13,179 bases of DNA from an uncultured Clostridia bacterium (GTDB lineage: Bacteria > Bacillota > Clostridia > Christensenellales > Borkfalkiaceae): positions 1-13,179 of the forward strand of contig CAKQSC010000025.1 of the NCBI GenBank assembly GCA_934271725.1. Direction: 5' to 3'. The notes under the pieces are model-generated. The model saw nothing but the letters and a program-made list of their open reading frames with translations. It was not told the origin of the DNA and did not search any database. Shown in pieces: positions 1 to 6,328 of this stretch. Made by a program: the position numbers and the translations under genes. Each line of letters starts with the position of its first letter. Within the stretch, counting starts at the first letter, position 1.

Positions 1-171
1 GTTTATACCCGGTCTTACAAGTTTTACAACGTTTTTACCGTAAACGTCGTTGGTGGATTTTTCTATCGCCGTATAGAAAGGTCCCGCCTGTGTGTCGATT
101 TGTTCTTTTACAGCGTCGAGATAATATTTTTTCAACGCCGCGTCTGCCTGACTCAATGTTAATATTGCCAT
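1..171 (-). CDS. Phage major capsid protein, N-terminal fragment (runs off the left edge)
   Basis: Only the first 57 codons are in the window; the rest lies beyond base 1. The protein begins MAILTLSQADAALKKYY and continues with a helical segment, then a stretch around residues 37-57 containing IEKSTNDVYGKNV and KLVRPGIN. This N-terminal plan (short helix, then a TTNDVxGK-like stretch and a GIN turn) is one I associate with major capsid proteins of clostridial tailed phages, which build the icosahedral head. The start is the ATG at 171-169, just after the scaffold gene (3 bp gap); the ribosome binding site AAGGAG lies inside the last codons of that gene. Position directly after portal and scaffold is exactly where a capsid gene is expected. 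The assignment rests on context plus a short N-terminus, so the fold itself cannot be confirmed here. Confidence 0.75.
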   Translation of the reverse strand, partial: MAILTLSQADAALKKYYLDAVKEQIDTQAGPFYTAIEKSTNDVYGKNVVKLVRPGIN

Positions 172-174
172 TTT

Positions 175-600
175 TTATTCTCCTTGTTTATTTAATAAAA
201 ACATTTGCGAAGCGTAATTACCCGCTTCCGTTATGGTTTTCGGCTTCGTTACGACGGGTTCGTAAACTCCCCCTTCTTTAACGAATTTCGCGCTTGTTTT
301 CAACGGCTCGCCGAAAAAGCCGTCAAAATCCTGTCCGCCTTGCTCCCGTCGGGTATCCGAGGGAACGGCTGTTGCCGTTTTGTCCTTGATATTTTCCGAT
401 GCAAGCATGCCCTCCAACTCTTTTACTCGCGTACAGCGTCTTGTAAACTCCGCTTCCAAAGAGTTGTACGCATCGAGAAGCGACTTCAAGTCTTTAAACT
501 TACCAAACGAGGACGTTTGTTCGCTTACGCCTTCATTCCCCTTTTCGCTTTCCGCGACCTGCGCCGACGTTACGTCTTGTTCATTTGCCCGTACTTCCAT
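175..600 (-). CDS. Phage scaffold-like protein
   Basis: A 141-residue, highly charged protein with no membrane segment. Residues about 1-30 are acidic and Glu/Ser-rich; residues about 32-65 (from FGKFKDLKSLLDAYN through EAEFTRRCTRVKELE) look like an amphipathic helix or coiled coil; a Thr/Asp/Gly-rich linker and a mixed C-terminal part follow. The F-x-KFK-x-x-x-x-LL-x-AYN-x-LEAEFT-x-R pattern recurs in short proteins just upstream of capsid genes in clostridial phages, usually called scaffold or head-assembly proteins. They are thought to guide capsid assembly and then leave the head. The start at 600 is preceded by AGGGAGG. It lies 19 bp after the portal stop and 3 bp before the capsid start, so the three are surely co-transcribed. 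The scaffold role is inferred from charge, helix content and position. Confidence 0.65.
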   Translation of the reverse strand: MEVRANEQDVTSAQVAESEKGNEGVSEQTSSFGKFKDLKSLLDAYNSLEAEFTRRCTRVKELEGMLASENIKDKTATAVPSDTRREQGGQDFDGFFGEPLKTSAKFVKEGGVYEPVVTKPKTITEAGNYASQMFLLNKQGE

Positions 601-619
601 AATGTATCCTCCCTATATT

Positions 620-2455
620 TTAATTTTCCTTTTTTTCTTTTATATTTTGTTTATGTTTCGCCACGTGCCTTTTAAATCTTTCCGCAAGGGCCTCGTCCCT
701 TTCCGCCTTTTCGTACTCGGCGAGATAATATTTAACGTGTCTGTCTATATGTATCTCGTCGTCGTCGATGATGTCCGTATCGACGTCGGCGGTTAAAAGT
801 TTAAGATTTTCCGCTTCCGCCTTGTCGGCGTGCATTTCTTTAAGTTCTCTGCCGTCGTCGAGGTCGGCGTAGCCCAGAAGTTCCAAAAGTTTGCTTCTCG
901 TTTCGTCGCCCAGTCCGTTTTCTTTATTGAGAAGTCCGCTCGAATAAAGTTCGAGAAGCATAGCCTTTTTCTGAACGGGCGTGTAAAGAAGTTCGTTTTC
1001 GCTTGCGAATTCAACCTTGTCCGTATTGAGGTTTTCGCCCGAAAATGTAAATATTTCGACGCCGTGTTTGCTTTTAATTTCTCCTTTTCTTACGAACGTC
1101 GCAAACTGACGGAAAAGCCGTAAAATCTGACGATACGTTTCGAGCAACGCTTTTCTCAGATTTTCCGCGCACAAAGACATTCTTTCGTTATCCTGCGAGA
1201 AAATGAGTTCGAGAGCCGTTCCCGAGACCGCGCTCGCGCTGATTCCGTCGACGGACAAGTCGTTTACTCCGCTTATCGTGCTGAACTCCGCAAGCAGTTT
1301 TTCTTCTTCTTTTTCAAAATCGGGTGGCATTGCGGTTTCGCCCATCATTTCGGGTTTAGCCGAACCCTGACGGTATACTATTATTCTTCCCGGTTCGAGT
1401 CCGTTGTCCGCAAGGTCGTCCGTGTCGACGGAACCGTCCTCTACCGAAAGCACCCCCGTGGAAAGCCTGTTTAAAAACTCCTGCTTTCTGTTTTTCACGG
1501 CGTTATACGCTCTTTGAACGGGTATAAGCCGTTTTATTACGGAAGAACCGAAAAACTTACCCACTTCTTTGACCGAAATCTGTTTTACGAAAGGAATACC
1601 CCTCTTTTCGCCGTCGCCGTTTACGAAAGGCAACTCGCCCTCGTATAAAACTTCTTTTCCGCAAACGGTTATCATTCTTCCGTTTTTATATTCGGCGGAC
1701 GGCGCTTCGTAATATTCGAGAACGAGCGCGGAATCCTCCGTTTTTTTCTTCCCGTTTTTTGAAAACGCGGGCGTTATCTTCTCCGCGATAACCTCTTTGC
1801 CATAAATGCCGAAAATATCTTTGACGGACATAACGGAAGATTGAATAATCGACTTACAGTCCTTTAAATCCTCGTTATACAAAGAATCGGGGTAAACGGA
1901 AAAAGGCATAACCGCGCGTACCTCTATATCTCCCGTTTTCGGGACTTCCTGTTCGAGCCCGTCTTTGGTTATTTTTTCACCGCCGTCGTTGTTCCATATT
2001 ATTTTATAGAACCCCGTGCCGAACACTTCGCTGTACTCCGTTACCTTTAAAATAACGTCGTTGAGAGAAAGTCTGTCATAAGCGGAATCGAGAACCTTTT
2101 TGCAAATTCCGGCCGACTCGTAATCTTTCGCGTCGTCGCCTACGGGCGAAACGTTTATGACGGGACGAACCCTTGCCAACTTTGCGAGTTTGGATTCTAT
2201 CACGGGCGCGATATGGTTATACACCCTTTTCGGTTGCCAGTCGTAACCGCCGTCGAAACTCACCGTTTCGTAATCTTCGGTAAGCCCGAGATACTGTCTG
2301 CCCTCGTAATAATCGGCGTTGAGTTTCCATTCCGCTTCATAAGGTTTGCGTTCTTCTCTTCTGCGTTCGTATTCCTTAAACACGTATTCGGCAAGTTTGC
2401 CGAGCCTGATTTTTTCCGCCCGCATAAGAACTTCTTTCTTTTTGTCTTTTACCAT
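620..2455 (-). CDS. Phage portal protein
   Basis: A 611-residue protein that would form the dodecameric ring at the capsid vertex through which DNA is packaged and ejected. The N-terminal region has the usual portal look: a charged helix (about residues 20-45), an aromatic W-x-x-N-x-x-YYEGRQYL stretch, then RVYNHIAPVIESKLAKLARV followed by RPVINVSP. The middle holds mixed alpha/beta segments and the motif VSGTALELIFSQDNERMS, typical of the crown/wing region. The end is rich in charge and His (DDDEIHIDRHVKYYL and on). The length and the helical, acidic C-terminus fit large P22-type portals better than the short HK97 type, which hints at a short-tailed phage; this is inference. The start has AAGGAG at good spacing and lies 1 bp after the previous stop, pointing to translational coupling. 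No frameshift or missing segment is seen. Confidence 0.9.
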   Translation of the reverse strand: MVKDKKKEVLMRAEKIRLGKLAEYVFKEYERRREERKPYEAEWKLNADYYEGRQYLGLTEDYETVSFDGGYDWQPKRVYNHIAPVIESKLAKLARVRPVINVSPVGDDAKDYESAGICKKVLDSAYDRLSLNDVILKVTEYSEVFGTGFYKIIWNNDGGEKITKDGLEQEVPKTGDIEVRAVMPFSVYPDSLYNEDLKDCKSIIQSSVMSVKDIFGIYGKEVIAEKITPAFSKNGKKKTEDSALVLEYYEAPSAEYKNGRMITVCGKEVLYEGELPFVNGDGEKRGIPFVKQISVKEVGKFFGSSVIKRLIPVQRAYNAVKNRKQEFLNRLSTGVLSVEDGSVDTDDLADNGLEPGRIIVYRQGSAKPEMMGETAMPPDFEKEEEKLLAEFSTISGVNDLSVDGISASAVSGTALELIFSQDNERMSLCAENLRKALLETYRQILRLFRQFATFVRKGEIKSKHGVEIFTFSGENLNTDKVEFASENELLYTPVQKKAMLLELYSSGLLNKENGLGDETRSKLLELLGYADLDDGRELKEMHADKAEAENLKLLTADVDTDIIDDDEIHIDRHVKYYLAEYEKAERDEALAERFKRHVAKHKQNIKEKKEN

Positions 2456-2456
2456 T

Positions 2457-2717
2457 TCATATCTCCTTGTTTTTTATCAGTTTAAGAAGTTTTCCCTTTT
2501 CTTCTTCCAACTCTTCGTCGGTGAGTTCGGAAAGGTCTTTCGCGCCGTCCGTTATCATCTTTATCGCCGTAACGTCGGGCGGTACGTTTTTAATGGTTAC
2601 TTTCCGTTTAAGCAGTTTAACGTCCCCGTCGACCTCTCCGTACTCTTCTATAATCTCTTTCGCGTCGTAGCCCAAAGCCTTTTTAAGCAACGCTTTTTCT
2701 ATTTTTTTGTCCGCCAT
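2457..2717 (-). CDS. Small phage protein between terL and portal; possible reduced small-terminase relative
   Basis: An 86-residue charged protein. Residues about 6-25 form a helix (KALLKKALGYDAKEIIEEYG), residues 30-45 look like a beta strand pair ending in KNVPPDVTAIKMI, and the last 25 residues form a Glu/Lys helix. From family knowledge, the AlGY...EE...K..VPPDxTAxK pattern recurs in short proteins beside terL in Firmicutes phages, and it resembles the C-terminal part of phBC6A51-type small terminases, whose tail often reads PPDTTA. If so, this is a small-terminase tail module without its N-terminal DNA-binding helices. It may instead be a head-completion or regulatory protein. The start at 2717 has AAGGAGG and lies 12 bp after the terL stop; the portal follows after 1 bp. 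Being a real gene is very likely; its function is not known. Confidence 0.75.
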   Translation of the reverse strand: MADKKIEKALLKKALGYDAKEIIEEYGEVDGDVKLLKRKVTIKNVPPDVTAIKMITDGAKDLSELTDEELEEEKGKLLKLIKNKEI

Positions 2718-2729
2718 TTTTCCTCCTTA

Positions 2730-4223
2730 TCATAAAAATTCGTTCTTTCGGTTACGTCGCAGTTTTCTGTACCGTCTTTCCTTGTCCGCCTCTATAAAAC
2801 TTTTTTTGATTATCGGGTTGTTCTCGGGCTTCGTCATAATGTAATACCTCAACTCGTCCATAGCGTGGTCGTCGACTTTTTTCGGTCTGTCCCCCGTTCC
2901 CCACCAATAACTCTTGAACTCGGAAATCATAACGGGACACGTTTTGAATACGTAAAGTTTAGGTTTTCCTCCGCAACCCGAGAGATAACTTTTAACGCGC
3001 TGTATGCCCGTGAACAAATCTTTGTTGACTCTCGTATTCACGTTTATGCCGTAGTCGTAAAACAGTTCTGCGACGGAACGGGGCGAAGCGAGCGTTTTTT
3101 GTTCCGACGCGGAATCTATAAGCGCGTCGTACCGTCCTCCGTTGCCTTTTTTCCACCCAAGCCTTTCGGATATTTCTTTGATTTTGTCCGCGTGATACTC
3201 TATACCTTTACCCGCCTCGAAATGCTCGGCGACTACGTATACGTTGCCGTCGTAGTCCACCGCGTACCAATGACACGAAAGAGGATTGTTAAGTCCGGGA
3301 TCGATAGAGATATTGTCCTGCCAGTCCGCGGGAACGTCGAAAGGTTCTATTACGTGCAGATTTTCGTCGAACTCGGGATATACAAGCCCCGTTCCCGAAC
3401 GGAACTTGCCGTATCTTCTCGACTCCAACTCGTCGTTCGACATATTTTTCGTAAGTTCTTCTATTTCCGCCTTGTCTAGGTAGGGATTGTCCGCCCACTC
3501 TATGAATTCGTACCACACGTTATCGTCGTTATTGACGTTAAGAAAAATCTCGTCGTATACGAAAGTCAACCCTTTAAGAGGCGTCATCGTGCCGAACATA
3601 TCTCCTTTCTTGTCGATAAGTCGCATTTTACATTCTTTATATATATCTTCGGGCGGTTCTTCGTCAAACCACACGAAATCGAGAGAACTGCCCTGAAACT
3701 TTTCCCGCCCCTCCTCGCAACTTTTAAAGCCTATCACGGATTCTCCACCGAGCGCGTTTTTCACCCGTATCTGGTCGATAACCCCGTATTCGGGCGAGCC
3801 TTTGCTCCCCTCCGACATAGTTATGCCGATTATCTTGTCTTTCGGCAGATACTTTAAAATCTTTTTCTGCGCGACGTCGCGTTGAACTTCTCTGCTTAAC
3901 GACACCACCCACCCGAACACGTTTTTTCTGTTTTGTCTGTACGGATGAATACCCAACGCCGTATATATACATTCAACCGCTCCGCACTCCGTTTTTCCGC
4001 TTCTGTTTCCCCCAAAAACCCACCTGTTTCTCTTTTGGCATTTATGAAACGCGAGTTGCTTTAAATGCACTTTATCCCCCGTGTTGTAACTTTTTAAAGC
4101 GACCGCGCTTTTTTCTCTTCTTTTCTTTTCCGCGTTCAACTCGACAAGGCGTTTTATAGCCTGCTTTTCAAGCGGAGTAATATTGTTATTGCGTTTTCGG
4201 CTAACTTCGTTTTTATTTGACAT
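2730..4223 (-). CDS. terL: Phage terminase large subunit (packaging ATPase and nuclease)
   Basis: A 497-residue motor that pumps phage DNA into the prohead and cuts the concatemer. The ATPase half shows Walker A GGNRSGKT at residues 71-78 and Walker B with catalytic acid in LDFVWFDEEP at 181-190; GTMTPLKG near 211-218 fits the coupling motif. The RNase H-like nuclease half shows the three expected acidic positions: D308 in SIDPG, D370 in ALIDSA, and D452/D456 in DDHAMDELRY. All key residues are present and the length is normal, so the enzyme should be active. The N-terminal 50 residues are Lys/Arg-rich. Translation starts at the ATG 4223-4221 with AAAGGA upstream. It is the first gene of the minus-strand module, and a plus-strand gene starts only 43 bp away, so both promoters must be crowded into or overlap neighbouring coding sequence. 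Confidence 0.96.
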   Translation of the reverse strand: MSNKNEVSRKRNNNITPLEKQAIKRLVELNAEKKRREKSAVALKSYNTGDKVHLKQLAFHKCQKRNRWVFGGNRSGKTECGAVECIYTALGIHPYRQNRKNVFGWVVSLSREVQRDVAQKKILKYLPKDKIIGITMSEGSKGSPEYGVIDQIRVKNALGGESVIGFKSCEEGREKFQGSSLDFVWFDEEPPEDIYKECKMRLIDKKGDMFGTMTPLKGLTFVYDEIFLNVNNDDNVWYEFIEWADNPYLDKAEIEELTKNMSNDELESRRYGKFRSGTGLVYPEFDENLHVIEPFDVPADWQDNISIDPGLNNPLSCHWYAVDYDGNVYVVAEHFEAGKGIEYHADKIKEISERLGWKKGNGGRYDALIDSASEQKTLASPRSVAELFYDYGINVNTRVNKDLFTGIQRVKSYLSGCGGKPKLYVFKTCPVMISEFKSYWWGTGDRPKKVDDHAMDELRYYIMTKPENNPIIKKSFIEADKERRYRKLRRNRKNEFL

Positions 4224-4266
4224 AATTATCCTTTATATTTCTTTCCGCCCCGTTTACAATGTGATT

Positions 4267-4947
4267 ATGAAACTACTCGTCTTGTTTTTTACGGCTTTTT
4301 TCTGCCTTTGCGTTTTGCCCGTTCCCGCTTACGCCGACGATTACGTATATCTTCAAGCGCAAACGAACGGAATATATGTGTACGAGGACGCCGACTTCTT
4401 AAAACCCGTGTTTGAACTGCCCGTTACTTACTTTGTAAAGACTACTCGGGGAGAAGAGGAAAGCGCGCGCGCTTTTTTATACGACTCGTCGGGAACCCCT
4501 CTTATAGACGGCTACGTTAAGAGAAGTCAACTTTCCTCCGTAGACGACAGCGTAACGGAACCTTATCTTAATCTCGAAATAACTTCCGCAAATCCCTTGC
4601 AGATTTTTCAGGACGCGAAAATGCAGACCGTTTTAAGAAACGTTTTTTCGGGCAGAACTTTTACTTATTTCGGAAGAGCGAATCTTTACGGCTCCGAACT
4701 TTATTACGTAAGATACGAAAATACTTTCGGTTATGCGGAAGCGGTTAACTTTTCGCCTTTCGACGTACCCGAAAACGAATACGAAAAACGAAAGCCCGAA
4801 ACGGTTAAAGAATCTACGGAAAAATCTTCCGGAATGAACGCCCTTAAAATAGCGATTATAGTCCTTGTTTCGCTCGCCTCTCTGTGCGTGTTCGTATCTT
4901 TTTTCGTAAAACCCAAAAAGAAAGACAAAAACGCAAGCGTTCCCTGA
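4267..4947 (+). CDS. Secreted SH3-like protein with C-terminal membrane anchor
   Basis: A 226-residue protein I do not recognise by name. It starts with a clear signal peptide (residues 1-23, hydrophobic core then PAYA before DDYVY). Two beta-rich stretches of SH3-like character follow, roughly residues 28-95 and 100-172; the second contains GRTFTYFG and ELYYVRYEN. A Glu/Lys linker, one membrane helix (about 193-214) and a basic tail (KPKKKDK) end it. The product should sit outside the membrane, held by its C-terminal helix. The start at 4267 was chosen because it gives a complete signal peptide; no good ribosome binding site precedes it, which is odd beside its neighbours. It points away from terL, so it could be a phage cargo gene of the moron type or a host gene next to the prophage. 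It shares its plan and a similar SH3-like segment with the 880-residue protein encoded downstream. Confidence 0.8.
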   Translation: MKLLVLFFTAFFCLCVLPVPAYADDYVYLQAQTNGIYVYEDADFLKPVFELPVTYFVKTTRGEEESARAFLYDSSGTPLIDGYVKRSQLSSVDDSVTEPYLNLEITSANPLQIFQDAKMQTVLRNVFSGRTFTYFGRANLYGSELYYVRYENTFGYAEAVNFSPFDVPENEYEKRKPETVKESTEKSSGMNALKIAIIVLVSLASLCVFVSFFVKPKKKDKNASVP

Positions 4948-5027
4948 TTTTCTTCACTTACGTTCACCGCCGTCGCGCCTCTCTTGCCGTGGCAAGTTTC
5001 CCCGTTCCGTCGGGCGTCGCGGATTTT

Positions 5028-5082
5028 CGACACGCCCGAACTCCGTTGCCTATGCCCGCTTTCCGACACGCCCGAACTCCGT
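5028..5082. repeat. 19-nt exact direct repeat, two copies 36 bp apart
   Basis: CGACACGCCCGAACTCCGT occurs at 5028-5046 and again at 5064-5082 with no mismatch. The 17 bases between them are not repeated. The second copy is followed by CGCGCTTCTCTTGC, which echoes a similar stretch before the first copy near 4973-4987, so the pair is part of a larger degenerate tandem structure. Confidence 0.85.
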
Positions 5083-5199
5083 CGCGCTTCTCTTGCTTCC
5101 TCACTACGTACACGCTCGTCACGGTAACTTTTCCCGTTCCGTCCGCACCGCTCCGTCGTACGTTAAACGACAATCGGCATAAACCGCTTCCGCCCGCAA

Positions 5200-5299
5200 C
5201 CTTTCTTTTCAAAGCACGCAACACGACGTCCTCGCTCGACGGGCAACGCCACCCCTTTCTTTCAAAGCACGCAACCCAACCCCCTCGCTAAACGGGCAA
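5200..5299. repeat. Imperfect tandem repeat, two copies of about 54 bp
   Basis: Copy one begins at 5200 with CCTTTCTTTTCAAAGCACGC and copy two at 5254 with CCTTTCTTTCAAAGCACGC. In both copies the block continues with CAAC, a C-rich stretch, CTCGCT and then ACGGGCAA. Copies differ by a one-base indel and scattered substitutions. The end of copy two forms the left arm of the hairpin at 5293-5318. Confidence 0.8.
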
Positions 5300-5318
5300 A
5301 AGCCCTTCACTTTGCCCG
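5293..5318. other. Perfect 8-bp hairpin between converging genes
   Basis: CGGGCAAA (5293-5300) pairs exactly with TTTGCCCG (5311-5318) across a 10-base loop. It ends 11 bp before the stop codon of the minus-strand gene, so in that transcript the hairpin comes just after the coding region. It may stop transcription or protect the 3' end, but neither strand has the T-run of a normal intrinsic terminator. Confidence 0.55.
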
Positions 5319-5329
5319 ACGTATGTAAC

Positions 5330-5776
5330 CTACAACCGCGCCTCTTCGTAAAGCGCGCTCATATCCGAAAAATATCTGAGTTTCAGACAGTTTTTATCGT
5401 ACCACTCTTCCGTAAGTCCCGCCCTTTCGAGATACGCCATAAACTTTAAAAACAATTTTCGCTGTATTCTGAAATATTGTCTGTCGTCCGACCTCGGCTT
5501 CAACTTTTCGACGACCTGCGTTTTAAAATACCTGTGCTCGAAATACTCTATCTCCTCTTTCGTAAACTTACCCAAAGCCTTGTCCATTTTCTCTTTCGTT
5601 TCCCCGATAATGTTTTCCGCGTCGTGCAGTCTTATAATGTCTTTTGCAATTCTTTCGCAGTCATACTCCGAATAGAAACTCGCAATCGCCTTGTCCATCG
5701 CAAGAGATGTGAGTTGCGTTTTCAGTTTCGTAAGTTTCGGATACGAATACAATAAAACTTTACCGTAATTTTTCAT
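5330..5776 (-). CDS. Small helical protein resembling sigma region 4 / phage late regulator
   Basis: A 148-residue, basic, almost wholly helical protein with no membrane segment. It opens MKNYGKVLLYSYPKLTKLK. A helical middle part (about 20-65) leads to FTKEEIEYFEHRYF (about 70-83) and then a region around 93-118 with DDRQYFRIQRKLFLKFMAYL. A helix ending in an acidic-then-RYF pattern, followed by an Arg/Lys-rich second helix, is what sigma factor region 4 and the ArpU-type phage regulators look like, so DNA binding and transcription control are a reasonable guess. The start at 5776 has a strong AAAGGAGG site. It lies upstream of terL on the same strand, where a late-gene regulator often sits, but a plus-strand gene and a repetitive spacer come between. 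It could equally be a host sigma-like protein. Function is not proven. Confidence 0.7.
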   Translation of the reverse strand: MKNYGKVLLYSYPKLTKLKTQLTSLAMDKAIASFYSEYDCERIAKDIIRLHDAENIIGETKEKMDKALGKFTKEEIEYFEHRYFKTQVVEKLKPRSDDRQYFRIQRKLFLKFMAYLERAGLTEEWYDKNCLKLRYFSDMSALYEEARL

Positions 5777-5864
5777 ATACTTGCCTCCTTTTAAGTTTTA
5801 ATTTCGGTAAAACAACCGTTTTTTCGGTGTTTGTTTTTGCCAGAAAATTACTAGGGTTTTCGAG

Positions 5865-5882
5865 AATAAACAAATGTTTATT
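5865..5882. promoter_or_regulatory. Perfect 18-nt palindrome, operator-like
   Basis: AATAAACA and TGTTTATT are exact reverse complements separated by two A residues. The site lies about 90 bp upstream of the start of the sigma-like gene, on its promoter side. The size (8+2+8) suits a dimeric helix-turn-helix repressor. No clear -35/-10 pair overlaps it on the minus strand, so its role is inferred from symmetry and position. Confidence 0.5.
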
Positions 5883-5894
5883 TTTTGTGTTTTT

Positions 5895-5927
5895 TAAATG
5901 CCCGAAAAAACTCTTTCCGGACATTTA
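5895..5927. promoter_or_regulatory. Imperfect 10-bp inverted repeat
   Basis: TAAATGCCCG (5895-5904) faces CGGACATTTA (5918-5927), with one mismatched position and a 13-base A/T-rich loop. Neither strand has a T-run immediately after it, so it is unlikely to be an intrinsic terminator. It sits just upstream of the palindrome and may be a second binding site. Confidence 0.4.
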
Positions 5928-6044
5928 TCATAAGTAAAAAATCAATATTAAGTTGACTTCAAAGACACGGCGGATACGTTTTTTTTAATACTCCGCGCTT
6001 AATCACGACTACATTAAAACACACTTACGACCGTTTTTTCAATA

Positions 6045-6099
6045 TTTACCGACAAAAAAATTAAAAAAAGTCGAATAATTTCTTTTTCGTGTCGGTAAA
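6045..6099. promoter_or_regulatory. Perfect 10-bp inverted repeat next to a -35 box
   Basis: TTTACCGACA (6045-6054) and TGTCGGTAAA (6090-6099) are exact reverse complements with a 35-base AT-rich spacer. The right arm ends two bases before the TTGACA hexamer at 6102. The geometry suits two half-sites about four helical turns apart, bound by a looping or tetrameric regulator, or an upstream activator site. Confidence 0.5.
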
Positions 6100-6101
6100 C
6101 C

Positions 6102-6131
6102 TTGACAAAATACTTTCGTTTGCGGTATTAT
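6102..6131 (+). promoter_or_regulatory. Sigma-A-type promoter candidate (distal)
   Basis: TTGACA (6102-6107, perfect) is followed after 18 bases by TATTAT (6126-6131, five of six). It reads toward the 880-residue protein gene, whose start codon lies 198 bp further on, so it would give a long leader. The flanking perfect inverted repeat suggests it is controlled. Confidence 0.6.
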
Positions 6132-6258
6132 TTTCGGCTAAAATCGCCAAAAGCCCGTTTTAGGATTTTTACGATGCCTTTTCGGGTACATATTAGCACC
6201 TAAAATATGACAGAACCGCGTATTTTTAATTTTTTTATTTTTAAAATCGAAAAAAATA

Positions 6259-6287
6259 TTGACTAAATGCCTATACATTTTTATATT
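6259..6287 (+). promoter_or_regulatory. Sigma-A-type promoter candidate (proximal)
   Basis: TTGACT (6259-6264, five of six) is followed after exactly 17 bases by TATATT (6282-6287, five of six). The expected start of transcription is about 35 bases upstream of the ATG at 6329. A second, weaker overlapping pair is TATACA (6272-6277) and TATACT (6295-6300), also 17 bases apart. Confidence 0.6.
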
Positions 6288-6328
6288 TTTTTGGTATACT
6301 TTATAAAAAAGATTTTGATAAGTGCATT

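Larger units (their letters stand above)
4948..5329. repeat. C-rich, internally repetitive non-coding spacer
   Basis: This 382-bp gap lies between two converging genes. No convincing gene is present: frames open on either strand translate to low-complexity Arg/Ser/Thr-rich or repeated peptides without start signals. The plus strand is rich in C and T, unlike the flanking genes. Several short blocks recur in altered form: TTCCCCGTTCCGTC at 4998-5011 and TTCCCGTTCCGTC at 5131-5143, a 19-nt exact pair near 5028, and a longer pair from 5200. A compact dyad CTTGCCGTGGCAAG lies at 4983-4996. It looks like the remains of stacked short repeats, possibly a family found elsewhere in the genome. No standard T-tailed terminator is seen for either converging gene. 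Confidence 0.6.
5777..6328. other. AT-rich divergent intergenic regulatory region
   Basis: A 552-bp gap between the divergent sigma-like gene and the large surface protein gene. No convincing protein-coding frame is present. It holds an 18-nt palindrome (5865-5882), a hairpin-like inverted repeat (5895-5927), a widely spaced perfect inverted repeat (6045-6099) and two plus-strand promoter candidates (6102-6131 and 6259-6287). If the first promoter is used, the transcript has a leader of about 190 nt. That leader contains TTTTAGG (6158-6164) able to pair with CCTAAAA (6199-6205) and a possible nine-codon frame at 6174-6203. I could not match the leader to a known riboswitch. Confidence 0.6.

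Noticed and set aside
205..1123. Plus-strand open frames opposite the scaffold and portal genes
   Set aside because: They are rich in Phe, Arg and Ser, lack ribosome binding sites and lie wholly opposite well-supported genes; they mirror the codon use of the minus strand.
2865..3479. A 204-codon plus-strand frame opposite terL
   Set aside because: It lies inside the antisense of a gene with all catalytic motifs, and its translation has no recognisable domain or start signal.
5028..5082. Possible CRISPR-like array (19-nt repeat with period 36)
   Set aside because: Only two copies exist, the repeat is short, and no cas gene is near.
5895..5927. Intrinsic terminator
   Set aside because: The stem has a mismatch, a long loop and no T-run directly after it on either strand.
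6174..6203. A nine-codon frame (MPFRVHIST) in the leader of the 880-residue protein gene
   Set aside because: It is too short to judge and has only a weak ribosome binding site; it is mentioned with the spacer but not called a gene.
4948..6328. Prophage attachment site at the phage/host boundary
   Set aside because: No tRNA, integrase or matching direct repeat pair spanning the module can be seen, and the other end lies outside the window.
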